From Acidimicrobiales bacterium (lineage in GTDB: Bacteria > Actinomycetota > Acidimicrobiia > Acidimicrobiales > SZUA-35): a stretch of DNA of 32,443 nucleotides. Where the stretch lies: the NCBI GenBank assembly GCA_020630195.1, contig JAHDBV010000053.1, forward strand, positions 1 through 32,443. The letters run 5' to 3'. The first letter of the stretch is position 1, and the number at the start of each line of letters is the position of its first letter. The notes below the pieces were generated by a model. That model did not search any database, was not told the origin of the DNA, and was given only the letters and a program-made list of their open reading frames with translations. This document shows positions 15,239 through 24,800 of this stretch, one piece after another. The translations under genes were made by a program, and so were the position numbers.

Positions 15239-16618
15239 CTACTCGTCGAGCTGACCGAGGACCGCCTCGATCACGATCTCCTCGCCACCACGGAGCACGT
15301 CGAGCGACACCGTCGAGCCGGGACGCTTGGAGCGGACGAGGCCGGCGAGCTCGCCGAGGTCGGAGACCGGGGCACCGTCGATGCGGAGGATGCGATCGCC
15401 GACCTGGATGCCGGCCGCTTCGGCGGCGGAGCCGGCGGTGATCTCGCCGACGGCGACACCGAGCCCGTCGTCGGTGATCTCGGACTCGGCCCGCACGCCG
15501 AGGAAGGCGGTGTCGAGTGGGATCCCGTTCACGATCCGGTCGGCGATGTCGAAGGCGGTGTCGATCGGCACGGCGAACCCGACACCGGCATTGGTGCCGG
15601 TGGTCCCGTCGGTCCGGATCGAGGTGTTGATGCCGATGACCCGACCGGCCCGGTCGGCGAGGGCGCCGCCGGAGTTGCCGGGGTTGATCGGAGCGTCGGT
15701 CTGGATCATGGCCACGACCGAACCGGCGGCCGGGTCCTGCACCGGACGGTTCACGGCCGAGACGATGCCGGCGGTGACGGTCTGTTGGAGCTGGAACGGC
15801 GACCCGATGGCGACGGCGAGCTGACCGACCTCCACCGGTTCACCGACGGCGAGCTGGGCTTCGGGCAGACCGGCGTCGGCGCCGACCGAGACCACGGCGA
15901 TGTCGACCGTCGGGTCGGATCCGATCACCTCGGCTTCGAAGGTGCGCCCGTCGGAGGCACGGACCTGGATCTGGGTGGCACCGGCGATCACGTGATGGTT
16001 CGTGAGGATGTAGCCGTTGGTGGCGTCGTAGCTCACACCCGAGCCGAGACCGGCGTTGGTCTCGATCTGGACCACGGCGGGTCCGAGGAGCTGGGCGACG
16101 GCGGTGACGGGTTCGTCGCCGGTGATCTCGAGCTGGATCGGCGGCTGTGCCGGGGCGGCGGCGACACCCGAGTCGACGCCGGTGGCGGCGGTCTCGGTCA
16201 CCACGGTCGGCTCGGGTTCGGTGGCCCGGGCGGCGGCGAATCCGCCGGCGGCGACGAGGCCTCCGGCGACGAAGGCGGCGGGCACCTTCCACCACCCTCC
16301 ACGCCGACGCACCTCACCGGTGGTCGTCGTGGAGGTCGGAGCGGTGTCGGTCGCCGACGGCGGAGTCAGCGGGCCGACGGCTCCGGTGGTGGTGGGGCGG
16401 GACACCGGCCGGGGCGGAACACCGACCGGTGGGGTTGGAGACGAGCCGAGCCGAGCGGGGGCGGTGGGCGGAGAAGGAGGGATGGCTCCCGCTCGGCTCG
16501 GGGGGCGGTCGAACACCGAACCAGACGGCGACGTCGCACGCGGCGGCCCGAGCGGAGTTGCGGGTTCTTGCGGGAACCGTGGTGCATCGGGGCTCGGGGC
16601 TGCGGCGTCGTCGGTCAT
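15239..16618 (-). CDS. HtrA/DegP family serine protease with PDZ domain (PepD-like)
   Basis: A 459-residue S1C protease. Residues 1-105 are a Pro/Ser/Thr-rich cytoplasmic region ending in positively charged RRRGG; a transmembrane helix follows (about 111-130). The trypsin-like domain carries the catalytic triad His209 (TNHHV), Asp239 (DIAVV) and Ser316 (GNSGGAL); the PDZ domain covers about 370-455 (LGVRAE, AAGIQVGDRILRIDG). It probably degrades or refolds damaged envelope proteins outside the membrane. The ATG has GGAAGGA upstream and a TAGGTT box further out. A hairpin separates it from the kinase gene, yet regulator, kinase and protease lie in the same order and direction as mprA-mprB-pepD of mycobacteria, suggesting shared envelope-stress control. 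Confidence 0.92.
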   Translation of the reverse strand: MTDDAAAPSPDAPRFPQEPATPLGPPRATSPSGSVFDRPPSRAGAIPPSPPTAPARLGSSPTPPVGVPPRPVSRPTTTGAVGPLTPPSATDTAPTSTTTTGEVRRRGGWWKVPAAFVAGGLVAAGGFAAARATEPEPTVVTETAATGVDSGVAAAPAQPPIQLEITGDEPVTAVAQLLGPAVVQIETNAGLGSGVSYDATNGYILTNHHVIAGATQIQVRASDGRTFEAEVIGSDPTVDIAVVSVGADAGLPEAQLAVGEPVEVGQLAVAIGSPFQLQQTVTAGIVSAVNRPVQDPAAGSVVAMIQTDAPINPGNSGGALADRAGRVIGINTSIRTDGTTGTNAGVGFAVPIDTAFDIADRIVNGIPLDTAFLGVRAESEITDDGLGVAVGEITAGSAAEAAGIQVGDRILRIDGAPVSDLGELAGLVRSKRPGSTVSLDVLRGGEEIVIEAVLGQLDE

Positions 16619-16646
16619 CGGGGTGGTGTCCTTCCGTGTACTGCCG

Positions 16647-16652
16647 AACCTA
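16647..16652 (-). promoter_or_regulatory. Candidate -10 box for the HtrA-like gene
   Basis: TAGGTT (minus strand) lies 28 bases before the ATG and downstream of the terminator-like hairpin of the kinase gene, giving a leader of about 20 bases that still contains the ribosome binding site. Confidence 0.4.
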
Positions 16653-16705
16653 CGGGGAGGGGTGAAAAGCGTGGAGAAAGAAGGTCGAGCGAAAGTGCAG
16701 CGAAC

Positions 16706-16730
16706 GGGCGGCGAAACACGAGCGCCGCCC
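16706..16730 (-). terminator. Hairpin after the histidine kinase gene
   Basis: A perfect 8-bp stem (GGGCGGCG at 16706-16713 with CGCCGCCC at 16723-16730) and a 9-base loop begins 12 bases after the kinase stop codon. The following minus-strand sequence is only moderately T-rich. Confidence 0.55.
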
Positions 16731-16742
16731 GGCCGGCCGCGA

Positions 16743-17930
16743 TCAGCCCGCCGTCCGCTGCGATATCGGCAACCAGACGCTGAATCTGGACCCACCACCG
16801 TCTTCGGCCGTGAGCGTGGCGTTGCCGCCGTGCCGCTCGGCGACGTCACGGACGATCGAGAGTCCGAGCCCGGTCCCACGCCCGGCGTCGGCGCCCCGCC
16901 AGAACCGCTGGAAGACCAGCTCACGATCGGCCGGGGCGATGCCCGGTCCTTCGTCGACCACGTCGATCCGTGCTCGATCGCCGAGCCGGTGCAGCTCGAT
17001 GGTGACGCGGGTGTCCGCGGGCGCCAGCCGGATCGCGTTGGCCACGAGGTTGGCGATCGAGCGTCGCAGGGCCAGGTCGTCGCCGCGAACCACCGCCGGC
17101 TCGCCCACCACCGCCGAGACATCGGCGAGGAGGTCGATGTCGCGATCGGCGGCGGCCGGGCGGAAGTCCCGGGCGACCGCGTGGACGAGCTCACCCAGCT
17201 CGACCGGCACGGCCTCCCGGGTCGGGTCGGTGGCGCGGGCCGCCACCATCAGGTCGTCGACGAGTGCGCCGAGGCGTTCGGCCGCCGCCTCGGCGACGGA
17301 CAACGAGTGTGCGCGTTCGTCATCGTCGCCGTCGGCGGCCAGTTCGAGGTGGGTCCGGATGATGGCGAGGGGGTTCCGGAGCTCGTGCGACGCATCGGCC
17401 ATGAAGCGTTGTTGGTCGTGGAAGCCGCCCTGGAGGCGATCGAGCATCGCGTCGAAGGTGTCGGCGATGTCGCGGAGCTCGTCGTCGGGGCCGGTGAGTT
17501 CGATGCGCCGCGAGAGGTCGGTGGTGGAGATGTCCCGGGCCACCCGCACGATCCGGTTGACGGGCCGCAGCGCCCAGCCGGCCAGCACCCAGCCGGCGAG
17601 GAACGAGGCGATCGCCAGGGCCGCGAGCGCCGCGATGCTCCCCCGGCGGAGTCGATCGAGGGCTGCCCGGTCGATCTCGGTCTGGATCCGCTCGACGGCG
17701 AACCGTTCGATCTCGTCGCGCGGCGCCCGGTACTCGACCCGCCGATCCCCGTCCTCACCGAGGACGACGACGGGGAACACGTCGATGCTGGGGTCGTCGA
17801 GGCGCGACTGCTGGAACAGGTAGATCCCGCCCACCAGGATCGACCCGAGCGCGAACACCGCGGACGCGAACGCCAGCGACAGCCGGAACCGGATCGACGA
17901 GAACCGTCGGGCGCGGGCGGGCTCAGCCAT
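16743..17930 (-). CDS. Sensor histidine kinase, HAMP-HisKA-HATPase (MprB-like arrangement)
   Basis: A 395-residue membrane kinase with two transmembrane helices (about 17-39 and 98-120) enclosing a short extracytoplasmic sensor loop of about 58 residues, then a HAMP linker (121-171). The phosphoacceptor is His182 in DASHELRNPLAIIRTH. The ATPase domain has the N-box NLVANAI (294-300), DEGPGI (326-331), FQRFWRG (340-346) and GTGLGLSIV (352-360). It presumably autophosphorylates in response to an envelope signal and phosphorylates the regulator encoded just upstream. The ATG overlaps the regulator's stop by 8 bases. Confidence 0.94.
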   Translation of the reverse strand: MAEPARARRFSSIRFRLSLAFASAVFALGSILVGGIYLFQQSRLDDPSIDVFPVVVLGEDGDRRVEYRAPRDEIERFAVERIQTEIDRAALDRLRRGSIAALAALAIASFLAGWVLAGWALRPVNRIVRVARDISTTDLSRRIELTGPDDELRDIADTFDAMLDRLQGGFHDQQRFMADASHELRNPLAIIRTHLELAADGDDDERAHSLSVAEAAAERLGALVDDLMVAARATDPTREAVPVELGELVHAVARDFRPAAADRDIDLLADVSAVVGEPAVVRGDDLALRRSIANLVANAIRLAPADTRVTIELHRLGDRARIDVVDEGPGIAPADRELVFQRFWRGADAGRGTGLGLSIVRDVAERHGGNATLTAEDGGGSRFSVWLPISQRTAG

Positions 17931-18630
17931 CGACGGGATCGGCCTCGCCGAGATCGTCGAGGAGGCGGTAGCCGGCGCCGATCACGGTCTCGATGACGGG
18001 TCGACCCGCCACCGACTCGAGCTTGCGGCGCAGCGTCCCCACCGTGACCCGCACGGTGTTGGTGAACGGATCGGCCGCTTCGTCCCAGACGTGTTCGAGC
18101 AGGTGCTCCTGGGAGTAGACGGTGCCGGGTGACGCGAGGAAGTAGCGGCACAGGGCGAACTCCTTCGCCGTGACCTTCACCTCCGCACCGTTCCAGGAGA
18201 GTTCGCGCCGTGCGTCGTCGAGCACGAGCGGGCCGTGTTGGGCCCGGGCGTCTCCGGCGGAGGTCTCACGCCGCAGCAACGAGCGCACCCGGGCGGCCAG
18301 CTCCCGGAGGGCGAAGGGCTTGACGAGGTAGTCGTCGGCACCGTCGTCGAGGCCCGCCACCCGGTCGTCGACGGTGTCGCGGGCGGTGAGCATCAACACC
18401 CGGACCGCCGGGTCGACCGCTTCCCCACCCCGGATCCGGCGACACACGTCGCGGCCGTCCATGTCGCCGAGGGTGAGGTCGAGCGTGACGAGGTCGTACG
18501 GGGTGAGCGCGAGACGGTCGAGGGCATCCGCGCCGCTGTTGGCCACATCGACGGCGTAGCCGAGGCGACGCAACGACACCGCGATGCCGTCGGCCAGATC
18601 GGGTTCGTCATCCACGACCAGGATTCGCAT
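17923..18630 (-). CDS. OmpR/PhoB-family response regulator
   Basis: A 235-residue two-domain regulator. The receiver domain begins MRILVVDDEPDLADGIAVSL with acidic residues Asp7-Asp8, phosphoacceptor Asp51 (VTLDLTLGDMDG), Thr82 and Lys104 (DYLVKPF). The winged-helix DNA-binding domain covers about 132-226 (LTAKEFALCRYFLASPG-like segment at 153-169, then NTVRVTVGTLRRKLE and GAGYRL). It forms an operon with the overlapping histidine kinase. The ATG at 18630 has no Shine-Dalgarno site; TAGCTT lies 7 bases upstream, consistent with leaderless transcription. It is divergent from moxR, 93 bases apart. Confidence 0.94.
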   Translation of the reverse strand: MRILVVDDEPDLADGIAVSLRRLGYAVDVANSGADALDRLALTPYDLVTLDLTLGDMDGRDVCRRIRGGEAVDPAVRVLMLTARDTVDDRVAGLDDGADDYLVKPFALRELAARVRSLLRRETSAGDARAQHGPLVLDDARRELSWNGAEVKVTAKEFALCRYFLASPGTVYSQEHLLEHVWDEAADPFTNTVRVTVGTLRRKLESVAGRPVIETVIGAGYRLLDDLGEADPVDG

Positions 18631-18637
18631 GTGCACG

Positions 18638-18643
18638 AAGCTA
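18638..18643 (-). promoter_or_regulatory. -10 box, probable leaderless start of the response regulator gene
   Basis: TAGCTT (minus strand) is 7 bases before the ATG. No ribosome binding site is visible between them. Confidence 0.45.
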
Positions 18644-18723
18644 GCGAGGTCGTCCACCCCACCTTTCGCCGAGTTTTCTTCCCGGCCGATTGACTGGGGT
18701 CCCGCCCCCGTTCCTGGAGAGCC

Positions 18724-19851
18724 ATGGAACCCCCGCAGCCCCCCATCGACCGACCCGATCCGCTCGCCGCTCAGCCCGAGCCCGTGCCGGCCGCCCCCGA
18801 CCCCGCCCAGGAAGCCGCCGCGCTGCTGGAGCAGGTCGTCGTCGAGGTGAAACGGGTGATCGTCGGCCAGGACCACCTGGTCGAACGGCTCGTGGTCGGT
18901 CTGCTCGCACGTGGGCACGTGCTGCTCGAGGGCCTGCCGGGCCTCGCCAAGACCCTCGCCGTGTCGACCCTCGCCGAGGTCGTCGGAGGCTCGTTCGTCC
19001 GACTCCAGTTCACCCCCGACCTGTTGCCCGCCGACCTCGTGGGCACCCGGGTGTGGCGCAGCTCGACCGAGCAGTTCGACACCGAGTGGGGGCCGGTGTT
19101 CGCCAACCTCGTGCTCACCGACGAGATCAACCGCGCACCGGCGAAGGTGCAGTCGGCGCTGCTCGAGGTCATGGCCGAACGCCAGGTGTCCATCGGCGGC
19201 GAGACCCGGGCCCTGCCCGATCCGTTCTTCGTGCTCGCCACCCAGAACCCGGTCGAGTCCGAGGGTGTCTACACACTGCCCGAGGCCCAGCGGGACCGCT
19301 TCCTCATGAAGGTGTTGGTCGGTTACCCGTCGCCGGCCGAGGAACTCGAGATCGTGCGCCGGGCCCAGGCCGGCGGCGGCGACGCCCACAACGTGCTCAC
19401 GATCGACCAGCTTCGGCTCCTCCAGGACCACACCGACCGGGTCTATGTCGACACCGCCGTGTCGCAGTACGCGGTCGACATCGTCATGGCCACCCGCGAG
19501 CCCGCCGACCGGGGCCTGGTCGATCTCGAACCCCTCATCGACTTCGGCGTGAGCCCGCGGGCCACGCTCGGCCTCGTGGCCGCCGCCCGAGCGCTCGCGG
19601 TGCTCCGCGGCCGGGACTTCGCCACCTCACAGGACGTGTTCGACGTCGCTCGTGACGTGCTGCGGCATCGGATCATGCTGTCCTACGAGGCGCTCGCCCA
19701 GGGCATCTCCGCCGACGACGTGTGCAACCGCGTCCTGTCGGTCGTGCCGGCCGCCCCGATCACGCCCCGCGAACAGGCGCCGTCGCCGTTCCCCGCCCCG
19801 ACCGCACCGTCGCCCGAGACCCGCCGCGACCTGCCGCCGCCGCCTCGGTGA
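18724..19851 (+). CDS. MoxR-family AAA+ ATPase
   Basis: A 375-residue ATPase of the MoxR group, chaperone-like proteins that act with VWA-domain partners. After a Pro-rich N-terminus (1-30), the core shows VGQDHLVERLVVGLL (47-61), Walker A GLPGLAKT (70-77), QFTPDLLPADLVG (95-107), Walker B LVLTDEIN (129-136), sensor ATQNP (172-176) and the arginine-rich EAQRDRFLM (187-195). The C-terminal lid domain ends near 345, with a Pro-rich tail. GGAG stands 5 bases before the ATG. The stop overlaps the GTG of the DUF58 gene (GTGA). This is the first gene of a MoxR-DUF58-VWA cassette. Confidence 0.93.
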   Translation: MEPPQPPIDRPDPLAAQPEPVPAAPDPAQEAAALLEQVVVEVKRVIVGQDHLVERLVVGLLARGHVLLEGLPGLAKTLAVSTLAEVVGGSFVRLQFTPDLLPADLVGTRVWRSSTEQFDTEWGPVFANLVLTDEINRAPAKVQSALLEVMAERQVSIGGETRALPDPFFVLATQNPVESEGVYTLPEAQRDRFLMKVLVGYPSPAEELEIVRRAQAGGGDAHNVLTIDQLRLLQDHTDRVYVDTAVSQYAVDIVMATREPADRGLVDLEPLIDFGVSPRATLGLVAAARALAVLRGRDFATSQDVFDVARDVLRHRIMLSYEALAQGISADDVCNRVLSVVPAAPITPREQAPSPFPAPTAPSPETRRDLPPPPR

Positions 19852-20765
19852 CCTCCACGCCGGCGACCGATCCGGGCACCCGGGAGGTGCTGCGACGCCT
19901 CGAGCTCGACGTCACGGTCCGGCTCGACGGTCTCCTGCAGGGCGACCACCGTGGCCTGCGCGCCGGCCACGGCACCGAGCCCGGCGACACCCGCCTCTAC
20001 GCCGCGGGTGACGACGTCCGCCGGATCGACTGGAACGTCTCGGCCCGCACCCTCGAGCCGCACGTGCGCGAAGCCATCGCCGAGCGTGAACTCCAGACGT
20101 GGCTGGTGGTCGACCGGGCCGCCCGCCTCCGGTTCGGCTCCGCGTCCGCGACCAAGGACGACCTCGTGCTCGCCGCGGCGGCGACCGTGGCCTTCGTGAC
20201 GAATGCGGACGGCAACCGGCTCGGCGCCGTACTCGCCCGCACCGATCAACCCGCCGTCGTGCCGGCCCGATCCGGACGACGGCACCTGCTCCGGGTGCTC
20301 GACGACGTCGCCGGCGCCGAGGAGTTCGACGGTGGCGGCAACCCCGATCTCGGTATGGCCCTCTCCCGCGTCGGCATCGTCGCTCGACGTCGGGGCCTCG
20401 TGGTGGTGGTGAGCGATTTCCTCCGCCCGCCGGCCACGTTCGCCCGGGAACTCGGGATCGTGGCGCAACGCCACGACGTCGTGGCCGTCCGCGTCAACGA
20501 TCCGCTCGACCGGGAGTTGCCCGACGTCGGCCGCATCGTGATCACCGACCCCGGATCGGGCCAGCAACGGACCGTCAACACCGGTCGACGCTCGGTCCGC
20601 GAGGCCTACGCCGCCGATGCCTCCGCCCATCGGGCCGCGGTCGACGCCGAGCTCCGACGGGCGAGAATCGACGTCGCCGATCTGTCGACCGACCGACCGT
20701 GGCTCGATGACATGGTCCGGTTCCTGTCCCACCGCCGTCACCGCCTGGCCGCGGCGAGCCGATGA
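19848..20765 (+). CDS. DUF58 family protein, partner of MoxR
   Basis: A 305-residue protein with the DUF58 hallmark YAAGDDVRRIDWNVSARTLEP (residues 51-71, read as two parts) and a VWA-like fold. The usual DxSxS metal-site motif is degenerate: Asp89 is followed by RAARLRFG. Later segments VVVVSDFLRPP and VAVRVNDPLDREL are typical of the family. It has no membrane helix, unlike many longer DUF58 proteins. The GTG at 19848 overlaps the moxR stop, and a 22-base gap separates it from the VWA gene. The cassette is associated with envelope or metal-insertion functions in other bacteria, but its substrate here is unknown. Confidence 0.9.
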   Translation: MTSTPATDPGTREVLRRLELDVTVRLDGLLQGDHRGLRAGHGTEPGDTRLYAAGDDVRRIDWNVSARTLEPHVREAIAERELQTWLVVDRAARLRFGSASATKDDLVLAAAATVAFVTNADGNRLGAVLARTDQPAVVPARSGRRHLLRVLDDVAGAEEFDGGGNPDLGMALSRVGIVARRRGLVVVVSDFLRPPATFARELGIVAQRHDVVAVRVNDPLDRELPDVGRIVITDPGSGQQRTVNTGRRSVREAYAADASAHRAAVDAELRRARIDVADLSTDRPWLDDMVRFLSHRRHRLAAASR

Positions 20766-20787
20766 TCCCCAGCCGCCCGGAGCCGTC

Positions 20788-21783
20788 ATGAACGAACTGA
20801 TCAACGGCGTCGAATCCCCCACCCGCCTGCTCACCCTGCTCGTGGTGCTCGCCCTCGCGATCGCCTACGTCGTCATGCAGCGCCGACGCGCCACCTACGC
20901 CCTGCGGCTCGCCACGACCGACCTGTACCCGAGCCTCGCGACCGCCGACCCCGGCTGGCGCCGGATCGTGCCGGCCGTCGGGTTCTGTCTCGCCATGGTG
21001 CTGCTCGCCATCGCTGTCGCCCGGCCGAATCGACTCGTCGACGAACCCGTCGAGCGGGCCACCGTGATGATCGCGATCGACGTGTCGTTGTCGATGGAAG
21101 CCGGCGACATCTCCCCCACCCGGATCGACGCGGCCAAGGCCGCCGCCATGGAGTTCGTCGAGGAGCTCCCCGATCAGCTCAACGTCGGCCTCGTCGCCTT
21201 CTCGGGACAGGCATCGGTGCAGGTCCCCCCGACACAGAACCACGCCCTCGTCACCCGGGCCATCGAGACCCTCGAGCTCGACGAGTCGACCGCCATCGGC
21301 GAAGCGATCTTCGTGTCACTCGACGCCCTGCGTCTGGCTCCGGCGGCGCCCGACGAGAACGGCGATCCACCGCCGGCCCGGATCGTGCTGTTGTCCGACG
21401 GGGAGACCACCGTCGGCCGCCCCGATGCGCTCGCGGTCCAGGCCGCGATCGAGCAGGGTGTGGCGGTGTCGACGATCGCCTTCGGCACGGCCGATGGTGT
21501 CATCGTCTTCGACGACCCCGAGACCCCGGATCTGGTCGAGAACGAGATCATCCCCGTGCCCGTGCGCATCGAGAACCTCGAGGCCATCGCGGCCGAGACC
21601 GGCGGCAGCTTCTTCGCCGCGGCCTCGAGCGACGAGCTGCAGGCCGTCTACGACGACATCGGTTCGGCGGTGGGCACCCAGCAGGTGGAACGCGAGATCA
21701 CCGATTGGTTCGTGGCCGCGGCGTTCGTGGTGCTGACCCTGGTGGCGGCGCTGAGCCTGGCCTGGTTCCAGCGATTGCCCTAG
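20788..21783 (+). CDS. Membrane-anchored VWA-domain protein (BatA-like)
   Basis: A 331-residue protein with two N-terminal transmembrane helices (about 14-30 and 60-78), a von Willebrand factor A domain, and a C-terminal helix (about 307-327). The metal-ion-dependent adhesion site is intact: DVSLS (98-102), Thr168, and Asp204 in LLSDGE. This topology matches BatA/BatB-type proteins, which act with MoxR ATPases. The frame is open upstream of 20788, inside the DUF58 gene, but MNELINGVESPTRLL gives the natural start. It converges on smc, with a bidirectional terminator-like hairpin in the 30-base gap. Confidence 0.9.
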   Translation: MNELINGVESPTRLLTLLVVLALAIAYVVMQRRRATYALRLATTDLYPSLATADPGWRRIVPAVGFCLAMVLLAIAVARPNRLVDEPVERATVMIAIDVSLSMEAGDISPTRIDAAKAAAMEFVEELPDQLNVGLVAFSGQASVQVPPTQNHALVTRAIETLELDESTAIGEAIFVSLDALRLAPAAPDENGDPPPARIVLLSDGETTVGRPDALAVQAAIEQGVAVSTIAFGTADGVIVFDDPETPDLVENEIIPVPVRIENLEAIAAETGGSFFAAASSDELQAVYDDIGSAVGTQQVEREITDWFVAAAFVVLTLVAALSLAWFQRLP

Positions 21784-21785
21784 CG

Positions 21786-21806
21786 CCTCGGGCGCGGGGC
21801 CCGAGG
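21786..21806. terminator. Bidirectional hairpin between the convergent VWA and smc genes
   Basis: A perfect 8-bp stem (CCTCGGGC at 21786-21793 with GCCCGAGG at 21799-21806) and a 5-base loop fills the gap between the two stop codons. Confidence 0.6.
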
Positions 21807-21813
21807 CCCCGGG

Positions 21814-24800
21814 TCAGGCCACCCGGGCCTCGACCCGCTCCGAGACGACCTTCGACGAGCCACCGGGCTTCATCGACACGCCGTAGAGCACGTCGGCCGC
21901 CTCCATGGTCCGCTTCTGGTGGCTCACGATGACGAGCTGCGCATCGTTGCGGAACTCCTCCACGAGCTGGAGGAAGCGGTGCAGGTTCACGTCGTCGAGC
22001 GCGGCCTCGACCTCGTCCATCACGTAGAACGGCGAGGGTCGGCTGCGGAACACGGCGAAGAGGAAGGCGAGAGCGGTGAGGGAGCGCTCGCCACCGCTGA
22101 GCAACGACAGCTTCTTCACGTTCTTGCCCGACGGCTTCGCTTCGATCTCGATCCCGCACTCGAGCAGGTCCTCGACGTCGGTGAGGGCCAGCCGGCCGCG
22201 GCCACCGGGGAAGAGGACGGAGAACAACTCGACGAAGTTCTCGGCCACATCGGCGAAGGCGGAGGTGAAGACCGAGACGATCTCGGCGTCGATCGACTTG
22301 ATGAGCGTCAGCAGTTCCTTGCGGGAGCTCTTCGCATCGGTGAGCTGGGCGTCGAGGAACTCGTGGCGTTCCTTCAGCTGCTCGTACTCCTCGAGCGCCA
22401 GGGGGTTGATCGGGCCGAGCAGCTTGAGATCGCGCTCGAGCGTCCGGACACGGGCCTCGGCACTGACCCCGTCGGGGAGTTCGGGGAGTTCGACCTTCAT
22501 GGCCGACGCCGGGTCGATGTCGAGATCCCGGCGCACGACCTCGGTGAGGGTCTCCAGGCGGACACGGGCCTCGGCCTCGTCGAGCTCGAGCCGGCCCGCA
22601 CGTTCACGGTTCTCCGCCAGCGCTCGTTCCTGTTCGGCCCGATCGCGCCGACGGGCGGCGAGGGTGGCCGAGACCTGCCGAGCGGCTTCGGTCTCCGCGG
22701 CGGCCTCGGACGACAACGAGGTGAGCCACGTCCGGACCTGCTCGCGGTGACCGTCGAAGGCGACGGCGAGTTCGTCGATGGAGCGCAGTCGGGCTTCGAT
22801 GTCGATGCGACGGGTCGCCGCCTCGTCCCGCTGGCCCTCGAGCCGGGTCAGGCGCTCGTCCATCTGTCCGATACGGGTGGTGAGATCGGTCCGGCGCTGC
22901 TCGAGACCGGCCGCCCGAACGTCGAGATCCGCCTTGAGGGCGTTGACGGCCCGTCGGCGTTCGTCGAGCTCCGACTGCCGGGTCCGTCGCTGCTGTTCCT
23001 GCTCGGCGACGCGTGCCTCCGCGGCCTCAGCGTCGGGGAGGGCGGCGTCGAGCTCGGCCAGGCGGGCCCGTTGCCCTTCGAGTCGTTCCTGGAGCTCCGC
23101 GCGCTGCTGGCCCAGTGCGGCCTCGTCGGCGTCGAGCTGCGGGTCACGGGCGTCGGCCGACTCCACGGCGGAGCGGGCGGCGGCCTGGTCACGTTCGGCC
23201 TTGGCGAGCTGTGCGGCGACCTCGTCATCGGCTCGGCGGCTCGTGCCGCGGGCGGCCTCGGCGGCCTGGAGGGCGGCGAGGGCCGCCTCGGAGGCGAGCG
23301 CCGCCTCGTCGGCCTTCTGCTGGGCTTCGTCCAGCGCGGCGCCGGTGGCACCGGAGCCGCCGTCGCCGAGTCGCCAACCGGCGGGGGCGAACCGATCGCC
23401 GGCGGCGGTGACGAACACCTCGGCGGGCTCGGCGAGGGCACGGTCGACACCGGTCGACCAGTCGCCGTCGACGAGGCGGATCGGGCCGAGCAGGGCGTCG
23501 AGCAGCGGATCGACGTCGGAGCGCACCGAGCGCACCCGATGCCGGACCGAGTCGGCCGGGATGTCGATGCCGGCGGCCGAGCGACCGAGCGGCAGCACGG
23601 CTCCGGAGACCGAACCCGACACGAGCCGGTCGAGGGCGGCGCGGCCCGCGGTCGGTTCGGCCACGACCACGGCCTGGAGTGCTTCGCCGAGGGCGGCTTC
23701 GACGGCGGCTTCGAGACCGTCGTCGATGGCCACGAGATCGAGCAGGGTGCCGAGCACACCGTCGGCGCCGGCGAGGGCGTCGGCCCCGGCGCGGGACCGC
23801 AACGAGTCGAGTGCCTGGCGGAGCGCGTCGGCGCGAGCCGCCCAACGGCTGGCCTCGGCGTCGGCCAGGCGACGGGCATCCGAGGCCGCCTCGTGGGCCT
23901 CGGTGGCCTCGGCCCGCTCCGCGGCGCGGCGGGTGCGTTCGGCGACGAGCCGTTCGACCTGCTCGTCGAGATCGGCGGCGACGGCGTTCGCGTCGTTGCG
24001 GGCGGCATCGTTCTTGGTGCGTCGCTCGTCGATCGACACGAGCGAACTGGTGACCCGGCCGAGCTGGGTGTCGTCCCGCTGGATCGCACCGACGAGACCC
24101 TGGCGTTCGGCACGGAGCTCGGCGGCGAGGACCGCCACGGAGCTGTCGTCGGCGGGCATCTCGGCCACGAAGGCCGACTCGTCGCGTTCGACCTCGGCGA
24201 TGGCGAGCTCGAGCTCCGCGTAGTCGGGTGCCAGGGCGGCGGCCGACGATTCGGTGTCGGCGAGCTGCGTGCGGGCCCGGGCGAGGTCGGCCTCGACCGA
24301 CGCCACCACGTCGGTGTCGATCGTCGACTGGAGGGCCGACTCGAGACGACGGCGGCGCTCCGCCACGAGGTTGATCCGACCACCGAGACGCTCGTCGAGC
24401 GAGCGGGCCCGGCTCAGGATCTCGTTGAGGTCGGAGCCACCGAGTGCCGCGAGTTCGGCCTCGGCCGACAACACGTCGGCGTCGAGAGAGGCGAGGCGGC
24501 CCGTGATCTCGTTCTCGAGCCGGCCGAGTTCGTTGCGCTGACGACGGTCGGCTTCGAGACGGGCGGTGAGCGCCGAGAGCTCGCGGCCGGCCAGGTGCCG
24601 ACGCAGCGTCGTGACCTCTTCGAACAGGTCGCCGTGTTTGCGGGCGGCCTCGGCCTGACGCTCGAGCGGGCGCAGACCGCGGCGCACCTCACGCACGAGG
24701 TCCTGGACCCGGGAGAGATGCTCGTCGGTGGTCGACAGGCGCTTCTCCGCACGCTCCTTGCGCTTGCGGTACTTCAGCACGCCCGCCGCTTCCTCGATGA

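Noticed and set aside
15239..17194. HtrA-like protein extended upstream to 651 residues
   Set aside because: The extra part is a frame-shadow of the histidine kinase gene. The ATG at 16618 has a ribosome binding site and gives a normal topology.
18690..18718. TTGACT as a -35 box for moxR
   Set aside because: No TANNNT hexamer lies 16-18 bases downstream, so it cannot be supported as a promoter.
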